Of a DNA stretch of 64,000 nucleotides, positions 47,001 to 59,987 are shown piece after piece. The DNA comes from Glebionis coronaria (taxonomy: Eukaryota > Streptophyta > Magnoliopsida > Asterales > Asteraceae). Below the pieces are notes generated by a model. The model was given only the letters and a program-made list of their open reading frames with translations, was not told where the DNA came from and ran no database searches. The position numbers and the translations under genes were made by a program. Where the stretch lies: the NCBI GenBank assembly GCA_025667525.1, contig JANFOE010000581.1, forward strand, positions 248,001 to 312,000, read 5' to 3'. Numbering within the stretch: position 1 is the first letter of the stretch; every line of letters starts with the position of its first letter.

Positions 47001-49291
47001 GGGTCCAAACATTGAGTTCTGACATCAACTGGCTTATGGTCAAACGTGTTAGATTGTGTTTTGTTGACCTATCAACCTTCTTATTCTGTTTTTCATATAT
47101 GACCAATATAGTGAACATATATATTTTTTCTTCAGTTTTCTAATAGAAATACATTAATATATGATTCTATGAACAGAGTTTAAACACCGTGGTTGCCCAC
47201 ATGTTATCCATTTGGACCCCATTTCAGTTCATACATTAAAAAATCTTTTTAAGTAGCGCCCATTTCGACAAGGATAGCAATATTTTTTATGCTTTATGGT
47301 TAATATCTGAAAGTTCACGACCAGTGTTCATGTTTGATGACCTGAAAAGCAAAATTCTCTTTTTCGTTAATGTTTTTGTGCTGTTACCAGACTTGTTCCC
47401 GAGGTTCTGCTTGCAACTTTTTACACTGTTTTAGCAACCCTGGAGGTGACTATGAATGGGCTGATTCTGATCAACCTCCCCCAAGGTATTGGGTGAAGAA
47501 GATGACTGCTTTATTTGGTTATTCAGACGATCCCTGGCATAACAAACAAAAAGACCAACCAAGTCCAAAGGACCAGCGCCATTCCAGCAGGGTATTTACA
47601 TCAGATAGAGAAAGGTTTGTTTAAGTTGCATTGCATTGCATAATCACATACTTGAGAAATTCTCATAGTTGCATACTTGCATATCATCTTTCTAGTTAGA
47701 TACAACTTTAGGAATTAACTAGTGTGTCAAATACGATTACTTGAGAGGCCAGTATGCTCAGGTTGTGTAATGTACTAAAACGGGAGTATGGTAAGGGTAG
47801 GGTCGTCTCGGGCCTCTTTTTGTCCAGAGTTTTAAATTTCTGATGCCGAATAAAAAGGTTTAGGTTGGTTGCCTTCAACCTTTTGACCCGTTCTTGTACC
47901 TATTTTATATATCTCAATGTCTTTGTATTATATTAATCACCATGACCGTCGTTTAATGTGTTTGCTAAAGCATGCTTGTTACTAAATAATCTTAAAATCT
48001 TTACCTCAATATATAAAGAAACAAAAAACAATTAACCATCAAATAGTATTCTTACAGCATCATTGTATTCCTTGAATTCACACAGTTTTTAACTTTGATA
48101 TTGTAATACGTTACACGCAATTATAAATATTTTATGATTCCAGTATATGCAACTTTCTCATTATTTAATTATTCGTTTTCTTTGCTGTTTTTACATGAAA
48201 ATTGTGAATTTCTTAAATTCTCGTCTGTTTTATCTTTGTATTCCTTGTTTTGGTTATAATGTTAGTTGCTTTTGTGCAGTCATCACTACAATTGGCACCA
48301 ATCTGTGGAAACAAAAAAACAAAATAGAAGTTCCAGTAGAAGCCGCCATGAAGAAAATCGTGTTCACAAGAACAGACACGGTGAACATCACAACGATGAT
48401 AAATATGACGATAAACATAATAGAAGTTCCAGTAGAAGCCGCCATGAAGAAAATCGTGTTCATAAGAACAGACACGGTGAACATCAAAACGATGATAAAT
48501 ATTATGACGATGCTGTGGAAACAAATAAACAAAATAGAACAAGTAGAAGCCGCCATGATGAAAATCGTGTTCATAAGAACAGACACGGTGAACAGCACAA
48601 CGATGATAAATATTATGACGATGAGAGAAAATATAGAAATAATCACCGCTCTCATAGTCTTCCCGATGACACTGTTTCTGACGTAGACTTGTTTGATAAG
48701 AGCACGCACAGGCGACATCGTGACAGATCGAAAGATCGTTCTAGACACAATACAAGAGAGAGTAAACCGAGAGATTATTATGGTAGCAGCTCAGATGAAG
48801 ATATGTACACCGAAAAAAGACGGAAAAGTAGGTCACGACACAGAAAGGAGAATGATGATGATAAAGCAGATGATGCAAAATATGATAGTGAAGCTGAGTT
48901 AGAAAGACATAGAAAACAGAAAACCAGTTCCACTAGATATAATCGAAGATCAAGAAGACATAACCGTGATGAAGGAGTTGATGACCTTCAAGAATCTGAG
49001 GATGAAAGATATGCTTATAAGCAAAAGAGACACAAGAGAAAATCTGCTCCAGACAAAAACAACATCAATGACCGTTGGGAGCCTGACAGTTCTCCTAATG
49101 AACATGGTAATAATTATGAGATTTCGGATGTTAGAAAATCGAACGACCGGAGATCAAGCCGGGAAATTGGTTCAGGTATTGTTGAAGGAGAATCAGAAAT
49201 CTTTGAAGGTGTTGGTAAAGATAGTCATGGAGAAAGCCGGCATAGTCATGATCGTGATGATAGAACAAGGGAGAAGAGGAAGAGAATATGA
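41057..49291 (+). CDS. U2AF35-related protein (URP/ZRSR2 type), CCCH zinc-finger protein 5-like
   Basis: Nine exons: 41057-41452, 42639-42791, 42893-43027, 43120-43278, 45525-45617, 46169-46285, 46815-46889, 47391-47614, 48280-49291. They sum to 2364 nt, 787 aa, all with GT-AG introns. Layout: Glu/Arg/Lys-rich coiled-coil N-terminus (about 35-132); CCCH finger 1 (C233-x8-C242-x5-C248-x3-H252); U2AF-homology RRM (about 261-365) with the R-x-F loop RYF at 345-347; CCCH finger 2 (C367-x10-C378-x5-C384-x3-H388); and a basic Arg/Ser/Asp/His-rich tail from about 452. The family recognises 3' splice sites and is needed for U12-type splicing (ZRSR2, maize RGH3; Arabidopsis At1g10320). It acts in the nucleus. 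The tail contains three tandem repeats (see separate entry). ATG 41057 is followed at once by a second ATG, and either could be used. Confidence 0.95.
43976..44001 (+). repeat. 26-bp uninterrupted poly-G run in URP intron 4
   Basis: G26 preceded by GGGGAAGAGGGA and followed by CACGTGC. It lies inside a probable transposon fragment (about 43910-44110) in the 2.2-kb intron 43279-45524. The RNA-like strand could form G-quadruplexes. Confidence 0.9.
48318..48630 (+). repeat. Coding minisatellite in the URP tail: three ~96-111 bp repeats
   Basis: Three in-frame units encode N-R-(S)[19 protein letters not shown] followed by an Asp/Lys/Tyr stretch. The units start at about 48321, 48417 and 48531. 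Unit 2 carries an extra AVETNKQ that also occurs as VETKKQ just before unit 1. The repeats are nearly identical in nucleotides, implying recent expansion. Confidence 0.9.
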
Positions 49292-50146
49292 AGAGCAAAC
49301 CTCTATAGTGAACCTAGGGGGTGTACAAAAGCAGGTTTAGACTGATACAACTGAAGAATCAAACTCGGACAGGACTGGAACCGGTTATTATATATGGTTC
49401 ACTTCACGGTTTTAGCGACTTATAACACCATTTTCGTTCAAGAGTTATTTAAAAGCTGGTGTTTGGTTCATTGTGGTTCAGTCCAGAACCAGTCTGTTCT
49501 TTTTTATGAGCAAAGATGTACACTTTAGGTTTGAAACGAATTTGTATTTGACTATTTATATTAGTTCTTTAAATCAAGAAAATTCTGAGTTTGTGCTCAG
49601 TTCACTGTTTAGCTTCGGGCCTAACGGGGTATGGGTCAGTGGGGTTTTAGCTCAATTCTTTTGTCCACTCTCAGTTGTTTTAACATGGTGGGCATCACTA
49701 AGAACCAACTAAAGATGTATAGCCATACTTGGTGTAAAGGTTGAATGCAATTACACGCGATGTGATACAATTACCTGCGATGCGCAGAAGCACCAAAAAA
49801 ATGCTCACTTAAAAAATCTCATTATCAGGAAAACTGTTTAAGGGGGTGTTTGGCATTGCGCATTTAAGACCTTATCTGTTGACTGTTGAGTGAAAATATT
49901 TTATGCTTCAGCTTATTCCAAGATAAGCTTTTAGAAATATTACTTTAAGCAACTGACGTAGAATAACCAATTCTAGACATCCCGCAAACAAACTTACCCA
50001 GAAACGCCGATAGACAACTTGGTTGAAAAGCAAATTTCAGCAAAACTTTAAACCAACATAATATTCTTATTCTTCTCATTATATATTTTCAAAAGATACA
50101 CATATGAACAGAAGAACATAACAAAAGTTTCTGAATCAGAAATAAT
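49292..50146. other. 3' UTRs of convergent URP and 50147-50680 genes, with a MITE end
   Basis: The URP 3' UTR probably occupies the first few hundred bases. Near 49843 a GGGGGTGTTTGGCATTGCG terminus marks a MITE fragment of the 50973-type family. No other gene seen. Confidence 0.5.
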
Positions 50147-50680
50147 TCAAATATCCCGAATGCGGAAACATGGGAAAAAACATCTGAACAAATGAGCACC
50201 AACATTAAACACACATCCAACATAACCACCAGATCTCTCTACTTCTCTCGACCTCAACACCGGCACTTCATACACAGTTTTTTCAACCATATACTGCTGA
50301 TAAGAACAACCTATTTGATCCACATCACCCGATCCAGACGTCAACGTTGTATTCACCACCACCACATCAGTTTCAACAGCAGCATTGCTAGTATCATCAT
50401 CTTCTTGCGGATTTTGAGCTTGATAAGAAATCGGCAATCTCGGGGATATATTGGAATTCAAATCAGGTGCCAAAAGATGCTGAGTGAAGGTCTGCTCCTC
50501 GTAGTCTAGCCACAATGGCAAAGGCGGCGCGGATGGCTGAAACGTCTGGTAGCCGCCGTGGTTGTGATGGTACCAGCATTGTGTCTGAGAATTGTGATCA
50601 ATGTTGTTGTTGTTGGTCTTTTTTTTCTTCTTCTTTTTGGACCAAAACTTAAGATTTTTAATGGTTTTGATGACTTTCAT
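50147..50680 (-). CDS. Uncharacterised plant protein, basic N-terminus and Cys-containing hydrophobic C-terminus
   Basis: A single-exon frame of 177 aa, starting MKVIKTIKNLKFWSKKKKKKK and ending HLFRCFFPCFRIRDI. The frame is open further upstream (ATG at 50770, 207 aa). The internal start was chosen because the Lys-rich FWSKKKK block looks like a natural N-terminus and the upstream part reads like 5' UTR. The middle is Pro/Gln/Asn-rich with a PSAPPLPLWL motif. A Q-Y-M-V-x-K-x-V-Y-E-V-P-V motif near residue 130 precedes the C-terminal Cys/Phe segment, which might be a membrane-anchoring or lipid-modified tail. I recall unnamed plant proteins with this plan but no function. It is convergent with URP. 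Confidence 0.65.
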   Translation of the reverse strand: MKVIKTIKNLKFWSKKKKKKKTNNNNIDHNSQTQCWYHHNHGGYQTFQPSAPPLPLWLDYEEQTFTQHLLAPDLNSNISPRLPISYQAQNPQEDDDTSNAAVETDVVVVNTTLTSGSGDVDQIGCSYQQYMVEKTVYEVPVLRSREVERSGGYVGCVFNVGAHLFRCFFPCFRIRDI

Positions 50681-50972
50681 GGTAGAGATTAGATGTGTTG
50701 AGATTAATTGGAGATATGAGGTTATAAGTTTAAAATCTAGCCGTTGCTCTAGTGGATGTTTTATGGTCAATTGGAGCCTTTATTTCTTTCAAAACAATTT
50801 GTTGTAATTGACTGGATGGAAAACACTTTTTATAGACAAAAATTAAAGTTTTTTTTTTCTTTTTCTTCTGCTTTTCAGTACATTTTAGAGAATATTAAAT
50901 ACAGTCAAAAGTCTATTTGAATTCACCATTTATTAAGTTTACAATCAAATACACAAAAAATTAAAAAAAACT
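50681..50972 (-). promoter_or_regulatory. Upstream region of the 50147-50680 gene, partly duplicated at 59994
   Basis: It contains the 5' UTR and presumed promoter. From about 50709 rightwards it is copied, with few changes, from 59994. An A/T tract around 50848-50872 separates it from the MITE array. Confidence 0.5.
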
Positions 50973-52315
50973 AAGTGGGTGTTTATGATTGCGTTTAGAA
51001 CTAATTATTTATTTATTTCATTTTGAAAATGGAGTTAAGTTAAAATGAATGTTTGGATAATAAAAGGAGAAAAGTGATTATTTGCGTTTAAAAACTTTCA
51101 AAATAGAGTTTTGAAAAAGTAAGTGGGTGTTTGGGATTGCGTTTGCAATCAGATTATCTGCTTATTTCATTTTGAAAATGGAGATAAGCTAAAATGAGTG
51201 TTTGGATAATAAATTAAGATAAGTGATTATTTGCGTTTAGAAGCTTCCAAAATGAAGTTTTGAAAAAGTAAGTGGGGAGTTACTTATTTCATTTTGAAAA
51301 TGGAGTTAAGTTAAAATGAATGTTTGGATAATAAAAGGAGAAAAGTGATTATTTGCGTTTAAAAACTTCCAAAATAGAGTTTTGAAAAAGTAAGTGGGTG
51401 TTTGGGATTGCGTTTGCAATCAGATTATCTGCTTATTTCATTTTGAAAATGGAGATAAGCTAAAATGAGTGTTTGGATAATAAATTAAGATAAGTGATTA
51501 TTTGCGTTTAGAAGCTTCCAAAATGAAGTTTTGAAAAAGTAAGTGGGGAGTTACTTATTTCATTTTGAAAATGGAGTTAAGTTAAAATGAATGTTTGGAT
51601 AATAAAAGGAGAAAAGTGATTATTTGCGTTTAAAAACTTCCAAAATAGAGTTTTGAAAAAGTAAGTGGGTGTTTGAGATTGCGTTTGCAATCAGATTATC
51701 TGCTTATTTCATTTTGAAAATGGAGATAAGCTAAAATGAGTGTTTGGATAATAAATTAAGATAAGTGATTATTTGCGTTTAGAAGCTTCCAAAATGAAGT
51801 TTTGAAAAAGTAAGTGGGGAGTTACTTATTTCATTTTAAAAATGGAGTTTATTTTATTCTTTTATTTAACAAATAATCAAATAATCAAATTTGCCAAACA
51901 CTCAAAAAACTGATTATCTGATTATTGCGATTTCAAACTGGATAATCAAATCCAAATACAATTTTTTAGAATGACGTTTTCAAAATGATGATTATCTAAT
52001 TATTCATTTTTAAAATGAATAATCTGTTTTAAATAAGCAATCCCAAACATCCCCTAAGTAAAAGCTATTTATTTCATTTTCAAAATGGAGAAAAGTTAAA
52101 ATTAGTTTATTTTATCCATGTTACTAATCAACTAAACAAATATTCTGTTTTACCACACACTAAAAAAATTGATAATCTGATTATTACGATTTCAAACAAA
52201 ATAATCAAATCCAAACATTATTTCTCAAAATCACGTTTTCTAATTGTTGATTATCTGATTATTCATTTTCAAAACAGATAATTTATTTTCAGTAAGCAAT
52301 CCCAAACACCTCCTA
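50973..52315. mobile_element. MITE cluster with a 271-bp tandem array (copy A)
   Basis: Left termini read GTGGGTGTTTGGGATTGCG and right termini GCAATCCCAAACACC, the inverted form. Within it a 271-bp unit begins at 51123, 51394 and 51665. Two right ends are seen, near 52038 and 52297, so at least two related foldback elements are joined. Non-coding. Confidence 0.75.
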
Positions 52316-55014
52316 AGTTTACAACAGACCCGAAGAACTCGGATTATCGAGTCCGGGTGATTATCAGGTTCGGGTAATTATCAGCTTCGGGTGATTATTG
52401 AGTCAGGTTAAAACGGGTCAGGTGATTCGGATTGTCGGGTCATATGAAAAATCCAACTAAACGTAAATAAACATGTGGAGAGACAACTTATATAATTCTT
52501 GAACACTTGTTTTATGTTGTATGTTTTTCTTTTATATGGTTGAATGTATTTCAAAATTAAAATCTGTTGAAATAACAAATATAGGCTAGTTCAAAAAAAA
52601 AAAAAAAAACTTAGGCGTAATCACCAACTGATGTTTGTAATAATCCGTCAGTTGGTTTTGGAGGAGAAAGTAAGTACGCCTGCCAACTGAACAATTTCTT
52701 CCTAATTGGAAGCTTTTATAACTTAGTCTTATTTTTTACTAAGAGCGCTAAGTATAGTAACACCGTAACATCAAAAAAGTACTGTCACCGGTCACATCAA
52801 CATAATATCGAAACAACACTAACACCTTTGATTATAACACCAAATAAGACCACTCACCTATTCATTTTTATAAAACCCTTCAATAAAAATTTCATTATTA
52901 AACAAAACTACCAATTTCATTTATAATTAAAAATACAAATTACACTAAAAAATATACACAAGGAAACATAACACATACTTAGATTTTTTAGGCTTATTAT
53001 AAATGGGCTTTATAATAAAAAAATTTGGGGGAAAAATACAAATAATAACAAATCTTAGGTTTTTTTTTTCTATATCGCTTTCAACCTATCTATCTCTCAT
53101 CTTGTTCGTCTTCCCATGTAATAAAAAAAGAAAAAAAAAGTTTCATCTTCATCATTCATCAACCAAAACAACCTCAAAACAACAAAAATGAGTAGATTCT
53201 TCTATTTTTTAATTGTGTTTTTCAATTTTGAAGGGGGTTTTGAATTTTTTATTTTTTATAAGACCTCTCGACACGCGTTGGCATGGCAACGCTGTGCCCA
53301 ACGACGTTAGGTAAATGTGTCAATCGGTATAGTAACGCCGTGGAACAGTAGTCGCTAAGTGAGATAGCACTATGGGATGTAAAGAAGCTTCATCCTCCTT
53401 CTTTAGTTGCTTCTGTTAGGGTTGATGTTTATTGTACCACTTCTGTAGCCTATGCGAAGCAATCAAGGACAAGATCAAAAAGAATGCGTTGCATGGAAAA
53501 GTGAGATGTCAAAGATATTAAGAACGAGCGAAGTATCCAGCCCCCTTAAACATCTCTCATAATGTGTTCTACGCTGGTAAAAGCTAGATCCGCATCAGTT
53601 GTGTAATGCATCAGCTTAAAAGAAGCCTGCCGGCCAGTCAATCCTTTTTTTTATGTTTTATGCTGAGACTTATATTGTGACTGTCTCCGATATCATTATA
53701 ATAAAGATCCACTACTTGCCTTGTCGAAGCTAAACTCAGTACCTCGGGCCAGGCGCAACAGAGCGACGACCCAAGAGCGGATTCCCCACCACTCAAGGCA
53801 CATCACGACCTACAGGCAACACCGGTGAGACATGGGAAGGAAACCCTATTGGGAGTCAGAGGATCCATAGTACCTGCATCCTCATGCCGTGTCACGTCGG
53901 CTCCAACGCTGTTCGGGCGTATATCGTACCCTCTAATAGTCTCACGTTGCCACTTGCCAGTACCATGTTGTAATAAGGAGAGTGCATTGCATCAAACTTT
54001 GTTTAAACCATGTACTATTTTTAACAGATTCGTGAGCATATGATGCGTAGCTAATTTGCCGGGTTTTATTGGTTGACCCAATGAGTCGACAACAAAAATT
54101 ATTTAACACGAACCCGATACAATAAATATGTCGGGTTTGGGTCAACCTAACCCGAAAAGCCTTTTTAACTCGATCCGATAAGACTTACCGGATTCGGGTC
54201 GGGTCAACCCGACCCTAATAACTCCTAGCGGGAACACCTTGATCCTGGCGTAGCGTTTGGTACGTCGTAATGAGAGTAGAAATGACAAAGGTCATTACAA
54301 CGGAATAAAAAAGGTATGTTTGTTTACAATCATGGTTGTTAAGATCCCGACCCTTATTTTAGGATCTTATGATTTTACGATACTACAAAGCAAAAACGAT
54401 CCAGATCTTACGTAAGATCTTTACATGCTTAAGATCTTATAGGATCCCGATCTTGATCATAGGATCTTAGGATCTACTACGATTTGATCTTACTTTTTTT
54501 GAACGACAAACTAAAAACTAAAAATTGTTTAAAGGTTCTATATTCTATAATCTAAAATCAATGTGTTAATCTTTTTATGCATTTCATAATCATAATTTAA
54601 TACCACATTTTTATGAAATATTCGTAGAATTTTGTGTTTACCATGTATATTAATTTGTAGATTTGTACAATATTGCAAAGACTATTAGAAAAATTACATT
54701 ATAATATGATCTTACGATCCTGATTCTATTTTACGATCTCGATCTTGCAAAGACGAAATCGATCCTAGGTAATATCCCGATCTTGAAAATCTTATTTACA
54801 ATTATAGAATGCAATGACTCATTACATATAATGACTCATTAAATAAAAAAAACAATCAATTTCATTCCTTATCTTTTGTTTTTGTTCAAAATTTAATGTT
54901 GAACCTTTTCAAAATTTAATGCTTATGAATTATGTGAAATGTTTATAAATTTTGATGAGGTTTGTTTATAGTGAAAATAGGTTTATAAAATGAAAAGAGT
55001 TGTAATATAATTTT
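52316..55014. other. Intergenic region with mixed repeats
   Basis: No gene supported. 52345-52440 holds GGGTGATTATCAGGTTCGGG-like short repeats. 53270-53960 is a GC-richer island without a recognisable protein. 54060-54215 has repeated CGGGTC/GACCCG motifs. 54340-54790 is packed with GATCTTA/TAAGATC motifs. The part from about 52835 has no counterpart in the second copy of the segmental duplication. Confidence 0.5.
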
Positions 55015-56682
<1,668 letters not shown>

Positions 56683-56888
56683 TAATGCTATAACACACTT
56701 ATAAATTTATTGAGAAGTCGTTCTAAATTTTTTTTTACTGAGAAGTTTATCATAATGGATGCTCTTACATCTTGAAATAGAATCATAATTACATTAATAA
56801 TTACATTAAAGCTCTTTATTATTACACCCATTTCAAATTATAGTCACACTTTGATTTTTTCGGTTTTTTTTCTTTCAAATTTGACCCT

Positions 56889-57218
56889 TGTTGAAAATAC
56901 GTTTTACATATTTAGGAAGATTCGGTCACTCCGACAATATATTAAGTAGTAGCTCGTAGTTTAGTTATTTACATTAAGCAAACAAGGAAAGGCCTAGTCC
57001 ATGGTTTGTATGGACGACCCAAACATGTAAGCCCAAGCCCATCACAAGGCTTGGGTATATAAACCCTCTCCTTAGTTGGAGAAGGTGTGGTTCACTTGTA
57101 TTTTTCACATAGTAAGAAGGTGTTTTCTTTCACTTTCTCTCTCTATGTGTGTGTGTTCTCACCATCTTTCTATCTCTTTCTCTCTCTAGAATATAAGCAA
57201 GATTTACAATATTCTACA
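56889..57218 (+). mobile_element. 330-bp solo LTR with target duplication ACCCT
   Basis: It starts TGTTGAAAATACG and ends ATATTCTACA. ACCCT lies on both sides (56884-56888 and 57219-57223). It contains a TATA box (GGGTATATAAACCC, about 57052-57065) and a CT-rich leader. Size and termini suggest a Copia-type LTR. The paralogous position in the second duplication copy (about 62729) has a single ACCCT and no insert. Confidence 0.9.
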
Positions 57219-57859
57219 ACCCTATTTTTTTTTGTATTACATGATACTTAAAGAAAAATATCATCTTATAATAAGTGTCAACTTTTAATATGCACAAGTT
57301 CTAAAAAATCATCACGTACGCTCTCCACAATCAAATACGTCTTCTGTTAAAACCTCTTCTTATTAGATGAAATGAAAATCAAGTGAAAAGTTAGGCATGT
57401 CAAAACAATTTAATATAGCAATAACATACTGGGCTACGCATGATTGGCCACAAAAATAGGTCTTAAGTTCGAGTATCATTATATAATATATACATTAGGG
57501 CGGAAAATTATGGAAGAAGCGGACATGCATTTGTTCGAATTTCTAAGAGCTTAACACATGCAAGAATCACATTTTTTTAATTTTTTTAAAGGTTCAAATA
57601 ATTGATTACTAATTTACCATTAGAAAAAAAAGTAATGTATTATTTGAATTTCAAGTACCAAAACCTGAATGCAGACATGTATCAATATAGGAGTGGCAAT
57701 TTGTGATCCGATATGAAACTCGATTTGAAACCGACACAATAATTAACCTTTTCACGTTTATTAAACACGTTTGGTTCAAGTTAGAAATAAATTAAATGTA
57801 TCGACCCGCCAACACGTTTAAGTTTTATTTTTCTTAAATTTAAAACTATTTATATATTA

Positions 57860-58133
57860 CCCCCTCCGTCCCAAATTAATATTCCACCTTTCTATTTTAA
57901 TCTGTCCCAAATTAATTATCCACAAATAAAAATAAATAGAGATGTTTGATAAATTTATCATATGACCCTTTATTGAAAGTATTATTATATAACTTGAAAG
58001 TAGATTTAAATTGATTTTACTAACTGTTAAATTTTCATTATGTTAAAAAGTATGAGAAATAACGTTGTAATTAATACACTTTTTTAAACTCTGTGTCTTT
58101 TTTCGGGAGACGATAATTTTGAGACAGAGGGAG
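57860..58133. mobile_element. Stowaway-type MITE, copy A
   Basis: 274 bp, with left terminus CCCCCTCCGTCCCAAATTAA and right terminus TTGAGACAGAGGGAG, flanked by TA on both sides. This is typical of Tc1/mariner-derived Stowaway elements. Confidence 0.85.
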
Positions 58134-58636
58134 TATTATACGGGATACATATGTTAAATAAATCGACCCATCCATAAACTCGTTTAGCTTGTTTAACAAT
58201 GTAGTGTTTCAACTTTTGTATATATAAAACAGATTAAATAGGTGAACCCGAAACTCGTTTAACTTATTCAACTCGTGTAACCTATATAACCTGTCATCCC
58301 ATTATATATATCGGTCAAATGAGTCAGATTCGAATTATGTGTAAATATGTTAGGATTGACGTATCTGTCCTGATTATTTAAATACGTCATGTTTGAATTG
58401 GGGTTTCCTCACCTGCCAACTTATTAACCCGAACACGTCAATCCTAACCCAACATGAATTGCTACTCCTATATGAAGGTAAGAGTGGAGAAAGTATAATA
58501 TTTAGTTGAGTTCATCAATAATTACTTCGATAAGATACATTGTAGTGAATTCAATTGTTCAAAGATGTTTATGTCGACTAAAAACACATTGATTCTTTTA
58601 TTATATATTATTACCTCATATTGATATTAATATCAG

Positions 58637-58958
58637 TTAACAACAATCTGCCTTCGCTGCCATACACTTTCGCTCACAATCTTCTTTGGAATTTGCATCT
58701 ATACCAAGCTTCTTACAACACGTCCATGAAGCATACATACTACCACTTGGTCTGCACCAATCGCAACCTTTGGAACTAATAGTTCTTTTTATCTCATTAT
58801 AATCGATTTTCCTACCTGCAAATTTGAAAATGAGAGTGTGTGTATATTTAAAAAGTATGCATGAAATTCAGAGATGCAAACTTACATTGGCTACAAACTA
58901 ACAACACCATAAAGCTTACAATGAAGACACTCACTCGTGATCCACCTAGCTTCACCAT
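58637..58958 (-). CDS. Small secreted cysteine-rich peptide
   Basis: Two exons on the minus strand, 58958-58886 and 58815-58637, with a 70-bp GT-AG intron. They give 83 aa. The N-terminus (MVKLGGSRVSVFIVSFMVLL) is a clear signal peptide, with cleavage likely near residues 22-25. The mature part has a C-x2-C (41, 44), a CC pair (57-58), C71-x3-C75 and a terminal CC pair (82-83), ten cysteines in all including 22 and 25. The intron splits the codon after the signal peptide, a layout common among plant cysteine-rich secreted peptides such as defensin-like families. The spacing matches no family that I can name. Roles such as defence or pollen signalling are possible but unsupported. A TATA-like GGATAAATAGAG lies upstream at about 59045-59056. 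Confidence 0.75.
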
Positions 58959-59308
58959 CGCGCAAGTGAAATCTCTCTGAGATTGTTTTATTTTTAAAAA
59001 GATTAAAGAGAAGAGAGCTTGATGATTGACGACCTTGACAAAACTCTATTTATCCACCATACAAGACAGATGCGTAATGGTTATAATACTAGCAATTCAT
59101 TCAATAAGTGTGTTCACACATGATTTTCAAGTTTTCATGCGTTAAATGACGTCTTAAAATCTACAATTCATAACTTAAAATAATAATAATAACAATAATA
59201 ATAATAACAGTAATAATAATAACATAATATCATTAATAATATTAAAAATAAATTATAATAATGATAATAGTCACCCTTCTTAACTAGGTTGGGTGATTTT
59301 GTATTCGG
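58959..59308 (-). promoter_or_regulatory. Upstream region of the cysteine-rich peptide gene
   Basis: TATA-like element at about 59045-59056, roughly 90 bp before the ATG. Farther out (59175-59265) is an ATA/ATT-rich trinucleotide-like tract. Nothing else recognised. Confidence 0.45.
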
Positions 59309-59987
59309 TCAGGCGGTGATTGATGCGACACAACGTAAACGTGTCAAGTATGAGTAATAGTGAGTAATAGTGTGGAAACCAAGTACTTCAAATGCAAAGG
59401 GTAGGGCAGGGCCGACTCACTGATTTGGGAGGCCCGGTGCGAAACTAGAAATGAGGCCCCCCAAATTACAAAACTATAGCTATCATCTGAAATAAAAAGT
59501 TCATTGATGTTACGCAAATAGTTTCAAGTATCTTACAATAACAAAAGTCAAATACTACGCCAAAAAATAGTACGCCACTCACCAGCAGGTTTGAAGCTTT
59601 TGTACTGAATCTTGATTACAAGTTTTAGTGAATATACTTTTTTGTTCTGTTTTACTTGTGATGGAATAGAGGAGTTTTGGTTTTATACGTAAGTTATTAT
59701 CCCAGTATCCCTTAAATATTAATGTAGGATTATGAATTGGGCTTCTATATTTACTATATATACTAATGGATCTACTATATTTTGGAGGCCCCTTTTCATA
59801 GGAGGCCCTGTGCAATTGCCCCATTTGCACAGGGTGAGCTCCGTCTGTGGGGTAGGGTAGCGAGCCTCCATTGTGAATCACCAAATCCAGGACCAGAAGT
59901 CGTAACAATACGCTCAAGAAACGAGCGAAGAGCCACATCAAAGGCACTATGAGTTTGCTCGAAAACCTGGGGAGAACACGTACTCAT
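59309..59987 (-). pseudogene. Retroelement-like coding fragment interrupted by a hAT-like element
   Basis: From an ATG at 59987 the minus strand encodes MSTCSPQVFEQTHSAFDVAL... and ...PGFGDSQWRLATLP up to the insertion. On the other side (59398-59309) the frame continues as FAFEVLGFHTITHYYSYL to a stop. Joining at one copy of the 8-bp duplication keeps the frame. A WRLATLPFAFGGLG-like motif is, from memory, found in reverse-transcriptase-related proteins common in some plant genomes. That assignment is uncertain. Only a short piece remains. Confidence 0.5.
59407..59849. mobile_element. Non-autonomous hAT-like element, 443 bp, 8-bp duplication GGGTAGGG
   Basis: It starts CAGGGCCGACTCACTG and ends GTGAGCTCCGTCTGTG, imperfect inverted ends. 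Subterminal GGAGGCCC/GAGGCCCC motifs occur on both sides. GGGTAGGG is present at 59399-59406 and 59850-59857, the 8-bp duplication expected for hAT elements. It contains no transposase. Confidence 0.8.

Noticed and set aside
48254..48748. 164-aa hydrophobic frame on the minus strand
   Set aside because: It is the antisense shadow of the repetitive last exon of the URP gene. Its Ile/Val-rich look comes from reverse-complemented Asn/Asp/His codons.
53825..54043. 72-aa frame in the GC-richer island
   Set aside because: No recognisable domain, and a competing frame lies on the other strand. The island is reported as unexplained instead.
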